A stretch of DNA of 64,000 bases from Sandaracinus amylolyticus (GCF_000737325.1 NZ_CP011125.1:6510001-6574000); one strand, 5' to 3'. Positions 53,791 to 63,096 are shown, numbered from the stretch's first letter. Notes: a model not told the origin generated them from the letters alone. Numbers and translations are program-made.

Positions 53791-56700
53791 CGGGCCTCCG
53801 GCGGATCCGCGCGATCCACGGGTGGATCGAGGGGATCAGCACGAGCGTGAGCCAGGTCGAGGTGACGAGCCCGCCGACGACGACGGTCGCGAGCGGGCGC
53901 TGCACCTCGGCGCCGACGCCGCGCGCGAGCATCATCGGCACGAAGCCGAGCGACGCGACGAGCGCGGTCGTGAGCACGGGGCGGAGGCGCGCGCGCGCCG
54001 CTCGTCGTGCGGCCTCGTCGGGCGCGAAGCCTTCGGCCTCCTCGTGCATGATGCGCGACATCAGCACGACGCCGTTGAGCACGGCGATGCCCGACAGCGC
54101 GATGAACCCGACCGCGGCCGACACCGAGATGGGCAGGCCACGCATCGCGAGCGCGATCATCCCGCCGACCGCGGCGAACGGCACGTTCATGAAGATGACG
54201 AGCACCGGTCGCACGCGGCCGAACACGCGGTAGAGCAGCACGAGGATCGCGATCAGCACGATCGGGATCACGATCGCGAGCCGCTCGCGCGCGCGCTCGA
54301 GCCCTTCGTATTGGCCGCCCCACTCCGCGCGGTATCCGCGCGGCACGTCGACGGCGGCGTCGATGCGCGCTTCGGCCTCCTGCACCACGGTGCCGAGGTC
54401 GCGGCCGCGCACGTTGAAGCCGATCACGATCCGTCGCGCGCCGTTCTCGTGCGACACGAGCGCGGGCGCTTCCTGCGCGTCGACGTGCGCGACGCGCGAG
54501 AGCGGGATGAGCGCACCGCTCGCGGTGGGGAGCCCGACGTCGGCGATCGTGAACGCGCTCGTCGACGCCCCGAGGCGCACGCGGATCGGGATGCGCAGCG
54601 GGCCCTCCCAGGTGTCGGCGGCGTGCACGCCCGCGCGCAGCGCGCCGACGGCCTCGAGCACGTCCTGCGCGTCGAAGCCGGCCGCGGAGGACTCGAGCGG
54701 GCGCGGGCGCACCTCGACGAGCGAGACGCTCGGCGGCGCGGTGACGCGCACGTCGACCGCGCCCGGCACCTCGCGCAGCACGGCAGCGGAGCGCTCCGCG
54801 AGATCGCTCAGCACGTCGAGATCCTCGCCGTAGTAGACGAGCGCGACGTCGGTCACCGCGCCTCCGACGAGCTCGTTGAAGCGCATCTGGATCGGCTGGG
54901 TGAACGAGAGCTCGGCACCGGGCGCGCGCGCGTCGATCGCGCCGCGCAGATCGGCGATCACGTCGTCGAGCGTACGGCCCGGGGCCCAGTCGTCGCGCGG
55001 GTACAGCGAGACGAACACGTCGGCCTGCTCGATGCCCATCACGTCGGTCGCGACGGCGGGGCTGCCGATGCGCGACGAGACGTGCCGCACCTCGGGCGCG
55101 GCCTCGCGGATCACCTGCTCGAGGCGCGTGCCCTCGGCGATCGCGGTCTCGATCGACACGTCGGGCGCGCGCGTCGTCTGCACGACGAGATCACCCTCGT
55201 CGAGCTGCGGGACGAACGCGCTGCCCGCGGTCCAGAACACGCGCGCGCCGATCAGCGCGAGGCCGATCGCGATCGCGACGACGAGCACCGGGCGGCGCAT
55301 CGCGACATCGAGGATCGGCGCGTAGGCGCGCGCGCTCGCGCGCACCAGGAGCGGCTCGCGCGCGGGCACGTGCTCGGGGCGCAGCCATCGCGCGGCGGCA
55401 GCGGGCACGAAGGTGAGCGCGAGGACGAGCGAGGTCGCGAGCGCCATGACGACCGTGATCGCCATCGGCCGGTACATCTTCCCCTCGATCCCCTCGAGCG
55501 CGAGGATCGGCAGGTACACGAGGAGGATGACGAGCACCGAGTAGAAGACCGGCCGCGCGACGCTGCGCGAGGTCTCCGCGACCTGCGCGTCCGCGGGACG
55601 ATCGTCGCGCGCGTGTCCCTCGAATCGCTCGTGGCTGTGTTCGCGGTTTCGAGGACTGAACGCCGCGAAGTGATGGAACACGCTCTCGACGACGACGACC
55701 GCGCCGTCGACGAGCAGACCGAAGTCGAGCGCGCCGAGGCTCATGAGGTTCCCGGGGACACCGAAGAACGCCATGCCCATCACCGCGCCCAGCATCGAGA
55801 GCGGGATCACGAGCGCGACGAGGAGCCCCGCGCGCAGGCTGCCCAGCATCGCGAAGAGCACCGCGATCACGAGCAGGCCGCCCTCGAGCAGGCTCTTGCC
55901 GACGGTGCTCAGCGTCGCGCTGACGAGATCGCTCCGATCGTAGACCTCGTTCACCACGACGTCGTCGGGCAGCGCCGCGCGCACGTCGGGCAGACGCTCG
56001 TGCACGCCGCGCAGCACCTCGAGCGCGTTCTCCGCGAGGAGCATCTGCACCATCACGTAGACGGTCTCGCCGCGCCCTCCCTCGGTCGCGGCGCCGATGC
56101 GCGGCTCCTGTCCCGAGATCACGTCCGCGACGTCGCCGATGCGCACCACGCGCGTGGGATCCTGCGGATCGACGCGCACCACCGCGGCCGCGATCTCGGC
56201 CGGCGTCGTCGGCAGCGCGACGCCGCGCAGCAGCACGTGCGCCGGGCCGGCGGGAACCGTCGCGCCGGTCACGCTGCCCGTCGATCGCGACGCGGCCTCC
56301 CGCAGCGCGGAGAGCGTCACGCCCCAGCGCGCCATGCGCACCGGGTCGCCGATCACGTCGAGCGTGCGGCGACCTCCGCCCCACGTGTTGACCTCGACCA
56401 CGCCCGGCGCGGTGCGGAGGATCGGCGCGACGCGTCGCTGCACGAGCTCGAGCAGCTCGGCCGGCGTGCGCTCCGAAGAGCTGAGCGTGAACTGGTAGAT
56501 CTCGCCGAGCCCGCCGCTCACTGGGCCGAGCTCCGGCGGCGACGCGCTCGGCGGCAGCTGCTCCTGCGCGATCGCGACGCGCTCGCCGACGAGCTGACGC
56601 GCACGATAGATGTCGGTCGAGTCCTCGAAGATCGAGGTGATCGCCGAGAGGCCGTAGCGCGACACGCTGCGCGTCTCGACCAGGCCGGGCATGCCGCCGA

Positions 56701-56917
56701 GCGAGATCTCGAGCGGGCGCGTGACGAGGCGCTCGACCTCCTCGGGCGTGAGACCGGGCGCGGTCGTGAGCACGATGACCTGCTGCCCGGTCACGTCGGG
56801 CAGCGCGTCGAAGCGCATCCCGCGGATCGAGAGCGCGCCGATCACCGCGAAGATCGCGGTCGCGATCAGCACCGCGCGACGGCGCGCGACCGCGCGTTCG
56901 ACGAGCGTCTCGATCAA
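53726..56917 (-). CDS. czcA: CzcA/CusA-type heavy-metal RND efflux permease
   Basis: Inner-membrane proton-driven pump of the HME-RND family, 1063 residues with the usual two sets of six helices. The family motif DFGLLVDGAVVVVES is at about residue 395-408. TTG start at 56917 with GGAG upstream; it overlaps the end of the adaptor gene (TTGA). A His-rich cytoplasmic loop (VFHHFAAFSPRNREHSHERF) follows the first helix set. The end overlaps the response regulator by 65 nt. The symbol reflects family only; the metal is unproven. Confidence 0.9.
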   Translation of the reverse strand: MIETLVERAVARRRAVLIATAIFAVIGALSIRGMRFDALPDVTGQQVIVLTTAPGLTPEEVERLVTRPLEISLGGMPGLVETRSVSRYGLSAITSIFEDSTDIYRARQLVGERVAIAQEQLPPSASPPELGPVSGGLGEIYQFTLSSSERTPAELLELVQRRVAPILRTAPGVVEVNTWGGGRRTLDVIGDPVRMARWGVTLSALREAASRSTGSVTGATVPAGPAHVLLRGVALPTTPAEIAAAVVRVDPQDPTRVVRIGDVADVISGQEPRIGAATEGGRGETVYVMVQMLLAENALEVLRGVHERLPDVRAALPDDVVVNEVYDRSDLVSATLSTVGKSLLEGGLLVIAVLFAMLGSLRAGLLVALVIPLSMLGAVMGMAFFGVPGNLMSLGALDFGLLVDGAVVVVESVFHHFAAFSPRNREHSHERFEGHARDDRPADAQVAETSRSVARPVFYSVLVILLVYLPILALEGIEGKMYRPMAITVVMALATSLVLALTFVPAAAARWLRPEHVPAREPLLVRASARAYAPILDVAMRRPVLVVAIAIGLALIGARVFWTAGSAFVPQLDEGDLVVQTTRAPDVSIETAIAEGTRLEQVIREAAPEVRHVSSRIGSPAVATDVMGIEQADVFVSLYPRDDWAPGRTLDDVIADLRGAIDARAPGAELSFTQPIQMRFNELVGGAVTDVALVYYGEDLDVLSDLAERSAAVLREVPGAVDVRVTAPPSVSLVEVRPRPLESSAAGFDAQDVLEAVGALRAGVHAADTWEGPLRIPIRVRLGASTSAFTIADVGLPTASGALIPLSRVAHVDAQEAPALVSHENGARRIVIGFNVRGRDLGTVVQEAEARIDAAVDVPRGYRAEWGGQYEGLERARERLAIVIPIVLIAILVLLYRVFGRVRPVLVIFMNVPFAAVGGMIALAMRGLPISVSAAVGFIALSGIAVLNGVVLMSRIMHEEAEGFAPDEAARRAARARLRPVLTTALVASLGFVPMMLARGVGAEVQRPLATVVVGGLVTSTWLTLVLIPSIHPWIARIRRRPDEAALGGGRGEARDAPGAGPA

Positions 56918-58011
56918 TGATCGTCTCCTGCCGGCGCGCGCAGCAGCGCCGCAGGATCGTCGGCGACCTGTGCGCCCGGTGAGAGCGCGCCGGGCTCGAT
57001 CACCTCGACGAGCGCGATGCCCGCGTCGGTCGCGAGCACGCGGACCCGCACCCGCACGGGCTCGGGGGTGCCCCGCAGCATCACGAACGCGCCTTCGTCG
57101 TCGTGCCCGATCGCGCCCGCGGGCACTTGCAGGACGCCTTCGCGCGCGACGTGCACCTCGAGCGTGCCGCGCAGTCCGTCGGCGAGCGTCGTCGTCTCGC
57201 GCGGCGTGATCCAGTAGAGGCGCGTTCCGTCCGCGGGATCGATCGCGCTCGCGTCGGGCTCGTCGCGCAGCGGCACCGGCGCGCCGATCGCGGGCACGAA
57301 CATCAGCGACGTCCCCTCGGGCATCGCGCGAGAGAGGCGCGCCTCGATGCGCACCGGCGCGCTTCCGATCACCTCGACGAGCGGCTCGCCCGCCGGATCG
57401 CGCACCTCGCCGATGCGCGCGTCGACGCGGCTCACCACGCCGTCGATCGGCGAGACGATCGGCACCGATCCGCGCGAGAGCACGGCCGCGGCGCGTCCCG
57501 CGCTCACGCCGGCAGCGCGCAGGATCGCGAGGGCGCGCGCCCGCTCCGCGCCGAGGTCCGCGAGGCTCGCCGCCTGCTCGAACACCCTGCCCTGCTCGAC
57601 GAGGCCCTCCTCGCGCAGCGCCTCGAGCTCGTCCTGACGCGCTTCGCGCAGCGCGAGCCGGCGTCCGCCCGCGACCCAGATCGCGGCCGCGTCGAGCACC
57701 TCGGGCATGCTCGCTTCGAGCAGCACGTCGCCCGCGCGCACCGAGTCACCCGGCGCCACGCGGACCTCGAGCACGCGCGCCGCGAACGGCGGCGCGACGC
57801 GCGCCATCGCGCCCGGGCCCGCGACCACACGCGCGGGCGCTTCGAGGAGCGCGCGATCACCCGCCACGCGCACCTCGGCCCACCGCGCGACGCTGGGCGC
57901 GCCTCCGTTCTCCGCGACCGGCTCGGGCTCGACCGCCGGCTCGGGCTCGCTGCGCTCGCCACACGCGATCGTCGTCGCGAGGAGGCACACCATCAGACGA
58001 CGAACGATCAA
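56914..58011 (-). CDS. czcB: CzcB-type periplasmic adaptor of the RND pump
   Basis: Periplasmic membrane-fusion protein, 365 residues. Lipoprotein-like signal (LLATTIACGERSEPEP, Cys17), then lipoyl-like segment (VAPGDSVRAGDVLLEASMPEVL), a helical hairpin and C-terminal beta domain with ITPRETTTLADGLRG. The start is TTG at 58011, preceded by GGAGG and overlapping the TolC stop (TTGA); the ATG at 57993 would cut the signal. It links the pump to the outer channel. Confidence 0.85.
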   Translation of the reverse strand: MIVRRLMVCLLATTIACGERSEPEPAVEPEPVAENGGAPSVARWAEVRVAGDRALLEAPARVVAGPGAMARVAPPFAARVLEVRVAPGDSVRAGDVLLEASMPEVLDAAAIWVAGGRRLALREARQDELEALREEGLVEQGRVFEQAASLADLGAERARALAILRAAGVSAGRAAAVLSRGSVPIVSPIDGVVSRVDARIGEVRDPAGEPLVEVIGSAPVRIEARLSRAMPEGTSLMFVPAIGAPVPLRDEPDASAIDPADGTRLYWITPRETTTLADGLRGTLEVHVAREGVLQVPAGAIGHDDEGAFVMLRGTPEPVRVRVRVLATDAGIALVEVIEPGALSPGAQVADDPAALLRAPAGDDH

Positions 58012-59252
58012 CGTTCCTCCACGCGCTCGGCGCGCGCGCGCGACGCGAGCATCAGCCAGGCGCGCACCTCGGCCCATCGACGCGCGCCCTCCACCTGCAC
58101 GAGACGGCTGCGCGCCGCGAGGCTGCGCCGCCGCGCGTCGAGCAGCAGCATCGTCGTGGTCTCTCCCGCGCGCATCTGCGCCTCGCGGGACGACACCAGC
58201 GCCTCGAGCGCAGGCACCACGACCTCGCGCAGCGTTTGCTCGGCGCGTCGCGTGTGATCGACCTCGTGCGCGATCTCCACCGCGCGCCGCCGCGCCTCCA
58301 GCTCGTGCGCCTCGAGCGCGGCGTCCGCGCGCTCCGCTTCTTCGAGCGCCAGCGAGCGGTCGCGCGCACCGAGATCGACCAGCGGGATCCCGAACGAGAG
58401 CTGCCCGAAGATCATCAGGCCGTCGGGCGCCTCGCGATAGACCTGCAGGCCCGTCTGCATCGTCGGCCCCGCGAGCGCGGCGCGCTCGGCCTCTCTCGCG
58501 CGCGCTGCGATCGCCGCGAGGCGCGCCATCTCGACGCGCGGCAGTCCCTCGACGTCGGAGAGCCGCGCCTCGAGCTCGTCGTGGCCCGGCAGCTCCGGGC
58601 TGGGCGCGCCGCCGGTGGTGTGCATCGTCTCTTCCGCGCGCACCGCCATCGCGTCGGCGAGCGCGAGCGCGCCCGCGAGCCGCGCGCCCTCCGCGGCGTG
58701 TGCGGCGAGCTGCGTCTCGCCGTGGAACGCGCTCACCTCCGACGCGTCGGGTGCGGTGATCACGCCGACGTCCGCGGCGCGTCGTGCCCGCTCCTCGAGC
58801 TCCCGCGCGATGTCGCGCTCCGCGATCGCGAGCGCCAGCTGGCGCTCGAGCACCGAGAGCTCGATCCACGCGCGCGCCGCGCCGATGCGACGCTCCAGCG
58901 CGATGGCGCGACGCTCCGCCGCGATCACCGCACGCTCGTCCTCGGCGGCGCGGCGACGCGCCCCACCCAGCCCGGCGAGGCTCCAGCCCTGGACCACGCC
59001 GATCGATCCCTCGAACCCGCGATCCTGCTCGCGGAGCACACGAACGCCGGGCACCAGCTGCAGCTCCGTCGCGCTCGTGACGTCCGAGATGTCGCGATCG
59101 CGGCGGGCGCGCGACGCGAGCGCGCGCTCCGCGCCTCGCACGTCGGGCGCGTCCTCGCCGAGCGCGAGCGCCTCGTCGAACGAGATCGCCTGCGCGCGCA
59201 CCGCAGCTGGGCACGCGAGCAGGACGAGCACGACGAGCAAGAGGCGCGGCAT
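58008..59252 (-). CDS. TolC-family outer-membrane efflux protein
   Basis: Outer-membrane channel of the TolC/OEP family, about 414 residues. Signal peptide (LLLVVLVLLACPAAVRAQ), then long helical repeats rich in Arg/Ala/Glu (ISFDEALALGED and the internal repeats) typical of OEP proteins such as CzcC. ATG at 59252 is used; GTG at 59270 adds six residues. First gene of the efflux operon. Confidence 0.82.
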   Translation of the reverse strand: MPRLLLVVLVLLACPAAVRAQAISFDEALALGEDAPDVRGAERALASRARRDRDISDVTSATELQLVPGVRVLREQDRGFEGSIGVVQGWSLAGLGGARRRAAEDERAVIAAERRAIALERRIGAARAWIELSVLERQLALAIAERDIARELEERARRAADVGVITAPDASEVSAFHGETQLAAHAAEGARLAGALALADAMAVRAEETMHTTGGAPSPELPGHDELEARLSDVEGLPRVEMARLAAIAARAREAERAALAGPTMQTGLQVYREAPDGLMIFGQLSFGIPLVDLGARDRSLALEEAERADAALEAHELEARRRAVEIAHEVDHTRRAEQTLREVVVPALEALVSSREAQMRAGETTTMLLLDARRRSLAARSRLVQVEGARRWAEVRAWLMLASRARAERVEER

Positions 59253-59294
59253 CGCCCCAGATATGCGCACCGCGCCGGGCGCGCGACTGAGAGC

Positions 59295-59316
59295 TTCCTG
59301 AGAGCGTTCTCAGGAA
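59295..59316. terminator. 9-bp hairpin between efflux operon and fused rRNA enzyme gene
   Basis: TTCCTGAGA (59295-59303), loop GCGT, TCTCAGGAA (59308-59316). It overlaps the stop codon of the fused rRNA enzyme gene (59310). A weak intrinsic or Rho-type end; no T-run. Confidence 0.5.
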
Positions 59317-61106
59317 CGCGAGAGCCGCTCGAGGACCAGCGCGAGATCCGCGGGCAGCCCGCTCTCGAGCACCAGCGGTCCGCTCTCGAGCGCGAGCTCG
59401 ATGCGCTCGCAGTGCAGGAACGGGCGATCGAGCGCGGCGCGCTCCCACAGATGGCGATTGCTCGGTGCGTGCCCGTAGCGCGCGTCGCCGAGCAGCGGAT
59501 GTCCGATCGACGCGAGGTGACGCCGGATCTGGTGGGTGCGCCCCTCGTCCGGTGCCGCACGCACCAGCGAGTGACCGCCCACGATCGCGCGCCGCGTGAA
59601 GCGCGTGGTCGACGGCAGATCGCGCCCTTCCTCGCGCAATGCGCGCCGCACGATGCCCTTGCCGTGCGTCACGCCGCGCACGAGCGCGAGGTAGCGCTTG
59701 CGCCCCGTCGCGAGCGCGCGCGCGAACGGCTCGACGTGCTCGGGACGACGCGCGAAGAGGCACACGCCGCTCGTGCCCGCATCGAGGCGATGCACCGGCA
59801 CCGCGTGCTCCGCGCCCGGCAGCGCGCGCACCCGCGCGAGCGCGCTGATCGGATGCTCGGGGTGCGGCGTCGTCGGCTCGTGGGGATCTTTGTCGATGAC
59901 GATCAGCCGCTCGTCCTCGTGCAGCACGCGCACCGGCGGAGGCGCCGACGGCTCGAGCCACGCGATCGTCTCCACGTGCGCGCTCTGCGGCATCAGGTCG
60001 TACGGCGAGAGGCGCCGCGCCGCGAGCCCGAGCCGCGCGAGGTGCGCGAGATCGCGCGCGAGCGTCTCCGGATCACACGCGACGTAGACCACGCGCGCCG
60101 GCGCGAGCGCGGCGATCGCGGCGCGCAGCTCGGGAGGCACACCACGTCGCGGGGGGTCGAGCACGATCGCATCCGCGCGCTCTCCACGCGCGGCCATCGC
60201 GACCAGCGCCGCGGTCGCGTCGCCGATCTCGATCGAGAGCCCACCGATGCGCTGCGCGTCCGCCGCGCGCTTGGCGTTCTCGATCGCCGGCGCGAACGCC
60301 TCGATCGCGTGCACGCGCGCCCCGCTCGACGCGAGCCGCAGCGCGAGCGCGCCCGACCCCGCGAAGAGCTCGATCACCCGCGGCGCGCCCTCGAGCGCCG
60401 CCACGATCGCGTCGTGCATCGCCGCCGCGACCCCGCGATGCGCCTGCACGAACGAGCCGTGCGTCGCGAGCGTCCACGGCGCGCCCGGCGCGATCCGATC
60501 CCGCAGCTCGCCCGGGCCCCACACGAGGCGCGTCTCCGCGCCCAGCACCTGCGGCCCGCGACCGCGCAGGTTGATCGCGACCGACGCGACGCTCGCGCAT
60601 CCGTTGCGCACCGCGTCCGCGGCCGCGCGCGCCTCGCGCTCGCTCACCTCGCGATCGAGCGCGAACGTCACCAGCACCGACGCATGTCCTCGAAGGCCGG
60701 CAACTCCTGCGTCGACCACCTCGCGCAGATCGACCGCGGCGAGCGCGCCTCCGCGATCGCTCGCGCGCAGCACCGCGCCCGCGTCGCGCGGCGGATCGTC
60801 CAGCAGCGCGCGCACCCGCGCCGCGACCTCGTGGACCGCCGGCGCGAGCACCGGGCAGTCGACGGTGTCGACCACGTCGTGCGTGCCCTCGCGGAAGAGC
60901 CCGAGCGACGTCCCCTGCACCATCAGCTTCGCCCGCGTGCGATACCGGAGCGGCGGCTCGGCGCGCGGCACCTCGTCGATCGTCACGCGCGCGAGCTCGG
61001 CGAACCGCTGCAGCGCGTGCTCGACCTGTGCGCGCTTCTCCGCACGCTGCGTCTCCTCGACGACGCCGATGCGCGGGCACCCCGGGCACACGTGCTCGCT
61101 CGCCAT
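59310..61106 (-). CDS. Fused 23S m5U methyltransferase (TrmA/RlmD-type) and RluA-type pseudouridine synthase
   Basis: A 598-residue fusion of two rRNA-modifying enzymes. Residues 1-390 are a TrmA/RlmD-type methyltransferase: CPGC (7-10) and Cys84 recall the Fe-S cysteines of RlmD, AdoMet motif VIELFAGSG is at 244-252, DPPR at 317-320 and catalytic Cys344 in YVACDPETLARD. Residues 392-598 are an RluA-type synthase with the catalytic Asp442 in VHRLDAGTSGVCLFA. No linker shortage is seen; both active sites look intact. The two act in different RNAs or positions in known bacteria and are normally separate. ATG at 61106 overlaps the stop of the protease-like gene by one base. Confidence 0.87.
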   Translation of the reverse strand: MASEHVCPGCPRIGVVEETQRAEKRAQVEHALQRFAELARVTIDEVPRAEPPLRYRTRAKLMVQGTSLGLFREGTHDVVDTVDCPVLAPAVHEVAARVRALLDDPPRDAGAVLRASDRGGALAAVDLREVVDAGVAGLRGHASVLVTFALDREVSEREARAAADAVRNGCASVASVAINLRGRGPQVLGAETRLVWGPGELRDRIAPGAPWTLATHGSFVQAHRGVAAAMHDAIVAALEGAPRVIELFAGSGALALRLASSGARVHAIEAFAPAIENAKRAADAQRIGGLSIEIGDATAALVAMAARGERADAIVLDPPRRGVPPELRAAIAALAPARVVYVACDPETLARDLAHLARLGLAARRLSPYDLMPQSAHVETIAWLEPSAPPPVRVLHEDERLIVIDKDPHEPTTPHPEHPISALARVRALPGAEHAVPVHRLDAGTSGVCLFARRPEHVEPFARALATGRKRYLALVRGVTHGKGIVRRALREEGRDLPSTTRFTRRAIVGGHSLVRAAPDEGRTHQIRRHLASIGHPLLGDARYGHAPSNRHLWERAALDRPFLHCERIELALESGPLVLESGLPADLALVLERLSRS

Positions 61107-62614
61107 CACCACGTCCCGCGCTCGCACGCGCGCATCCGCTCGTACCGGTCCCATGCCTCACCACCACGCGCGCGGAGCCGCCCCGCGAGCGCGATCGACT
61201 CGTACGCCTCGAGCCAGCGCCGCAGCGGCGCGGCCTGCACGCGCAGCGCGGCCTCGGTCTCCTGCATCGCGCCGAGATCGTCCTGCGCCTCGAGCCACCG
61301 CGCCCGCGCCTCGGAGCGCCCGAGGAACGCGCGGATCGCGTCCGCCTCGCGCACCAGCGTCGCGTCGAAGTCGGGGTGCCACGGATCGTCGAGCACCGGC
61401 CATCGCGAGAGCAGCTCGCCGACGACGGCCCACCACGCCTCGTCGGCTTCCTCCGCGCGCGCCTCGATCGCGGCCTCGAGCTCGACGCGACGCCGCGCGA
61501 GCGCATCGAGCCGCGCCTGCGCGTCGCCCTCGCCCTCGATGTCGAGCCGCTCGCCGATCGCGCGCACCACCGCCTCGTCCTCCGGCATCGACACCGCCGC
61601 GCTCGGCCCTTCGCTCGGCGCGATCACCCGCAGCAAGCGCGCCGACGTGCTCGTCGGCAGATCGAACGAGAGCGCCGCGATGCGCGCCCGCGCGTCCGCC
61701 TCCGCGAGCGACACCCGCCCGTCGTGATCGAGATCGATCTCCGCGTGCACGTCGTTCCCCGCGCGATCCCGCCCGCGCAGCGCCTCGAGCACGTGGATCG
61801 ACCACGCCTCGTGCGACGCGCGATCGGGGCTCGGATCGCACCCGCCCGCCTCTTCGTCCCAGCTCGTCGCGAAGAGCCCGCACACGTCGAGCGACGAGGG
61901 CCCGCGGTCGGGATCGAGCCCGTCGAACGCGAGCTCGGCGAACCCGCCCGCGTAGCACGACGTGATCACCATCCGCAGCGGGCGCGGCGACTCGGTCGAC
62001 GCGATCGTCTCCGCGATCGTCGTCGGCGCGAGCTCGGTGCCGCCCCACAGCAGCGCGGTCGAGTCCGCGGGGAGCTCGCCGCGATCGCCGTGCGCCGCGA
62101 CCCACAGCAAGAGCGGCTCGTCGCCGTCGACCAGCGCCGCGCGCAGCGCCTCCACGGTCGCGTCCAGCGTCGCCGGCCCGTGCATCGCGAGCCGCGCCGG
62201 CTGGTAGCGCGCATCGCGGCCGCCGCGCGGCACCAGCAGATCGCCGAGCTCGCGACGCAGCGGATCGCCCCGCTCCGCGTCGTCCGTCACCTGCACCGCG
62301 CGCGTCCCCGGCCCCCCTGCGAAGAGCACCACACCACCGTCGCCGAGCACCTCGCGCGCGAGCAGCAGATCCTCCTCGAGCGAGATCTGGTTGAGCTCGG
62401 GATCCGCGCCGCCGCCCACCGCGATCCACCGCACGTGCTCGGGCATCGCCGCGGGCGCGACGGTCACCTCGATCGCCGGCGCGACGTCCTCCTCGCGCTC
62501 CTCCGCGTCGTCGACGGGCTCCTCGGAGGGGCTCCCCGCGCCCCGCGCGGCCCACGCGATCAGCGCCACCACGCCGATCGCGCCGATCGCGATCCATCCC
62601 TTCGACGCACGCAC
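61106..62614 (-). CDS. Membrane-anchored caspase/C13-like protease with EF-hand
   Basis: A 502-residue protein: N-terminal helix at about 7-23, acidic linker, then a caspase/C13-like domain (about 60-240) with catalytic-type His175 in LWVAAHGDRG and Cys220 in MVITSCYAGGF. After it, residues 294-305 (DLDHDGRVSLAE) match the 12-residue EF-hand calcium loop at positions 1, 3, 5, 6, 8 and 12. The last 200 residues are Arg/Glu/Ala-rich helix. So a calcium-tuned membrane protease is plausible. GTG start at 62614. Overlaps the fused rRNA enzyme gene by one base (TGATG). Confidence 0.78.
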   Translation of the reverse strand: MRASKGWIAIGAIGVVALIAWAARGAGSPSEEPVDDAEEREEDVAPAIEVTVAPAAMPEHVRWIAVGGGADPELNQISLEEDLLLAREVLGDGGVVLFAGGPGTRAVQVTDDAERGDPLRRELGDLLVPRGGRDARYQPARLAMHGPATLDATVEALRAALVDGDEPLLLWVAAHGDRGELPADSTALLWGGTELAPTTIAETIASTESPRPLRMVITSCYAGGFAELAFDGLDPDRGPSSLDVCGLFATSWDEEAGGCDPSPDRASHEAWSIHVLEALRGRDRAGNDVHAEIDLDHDGRVSLAEADARARIAALSFDLPTSTSARLLRVIAPSEGPSAAVSMPEDEAVVRAIGERLDIEGEGDAQARLDALARRRVELEAAIEARAEEADEAWWAVVGELLSRWPVLDDPWHPDFDATLVREADAIRAFLGRSEARARWLEAQDDLGAMQETEAALRVQAAPLRRWLEAYESIALAGRLRARGGEAWDRYERMRACERGTW

Positions 62615-62642
62615 GGCCGGAGCATGCGCCCAACCTCACGCG

Positions 62643-63059
62643 TCAGCGAACCGGCAAGCACACCGGCTCGAAGAACATCTCGCCACCGCCGGGCGCGGGC
62701 AGCCGATCGGTGCACCCCCAGTCGGGCGCGCAGTCCTCGTCGGCGTCGCAGCGCTCGTAGCAGAGCGCGGTGCCCCCGAAGTCGATGCACGCGCCGCCGA
62801 GCCCGCCGGGATCCGCCGGGCACTCCGCGTCGCTCTCGCAGACGCTCGTGCACACGCCGCGCTCGGCCGTGCGGTAGTCGACGTAGTCGACGATCACGCC
62901 CGCGCATCCGTCGACGTCGAGCGGGCACTCGTCCGCTTCGATGTCGCACGCGTCGTACGCGCCGCCGCGCGATCGATCGCGCGCCTCCTCGTCGTCCCCG
63001 CCGCAGCCCGCGACGCCCATCACGATCGCCACCGCCACCAGCGCCAGCTTTCTCCTCAC
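62643..63059 (-). CDS. Cys-rich lipoprotein, function unknown
   Basis: A 138-residue lipoprotein (lipobox MGVAGC, Cys19) with about 11 cysteines in the mature part (CDIEADECPLDVDGCAG, CTSVCESDAECP, CYERCDADEDCAPDWGCTD). The pattern is like small disulfide-rich, Asp-containing extracellular domains. Not recognised. GTG start at 63059. It is upstream of the protease-like gene, 28 nt apart. Confidence 0.6.
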   Translation of the reverse strand: MRRKLALVAVAIVMGVAGCGGDDEEARDRSRGGAYDACDIEADECPLDVDGCAGVIVDYVDYRTAERGVCTSVCESDAECPADPGGLGGACIDFGGTALCYERCDADEDCAPDWGCTDRLPAPGGGEMFFEPVCLPVR

Positions 63060-63090
63060 GCGTCCTCCGTGGTCACCGACGACCGGCTGC

Positions 63091-63096
63091 TACCCT
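63091..63096 (+). promoter_or_regulatory. Candidate -10 box for the GNAT gene
   Basis: TACCCT at 63091-63096, six bases before the ATG, which would make a leaderless or nearly leaderless mRNA. No clear -35 with 17-nt spacing is seen, and no ribosome-binding site precedes the ATG. Confidence 0.25.

Noticed and set aside
53543..56920. 1125-codon open frame on the plus strand opposite czcA
   Set aside because: Composition is Arg/His/Asp-rich and low complexity, and it mirrors czcA codons; the minus-strand protein has clear RND motifs.
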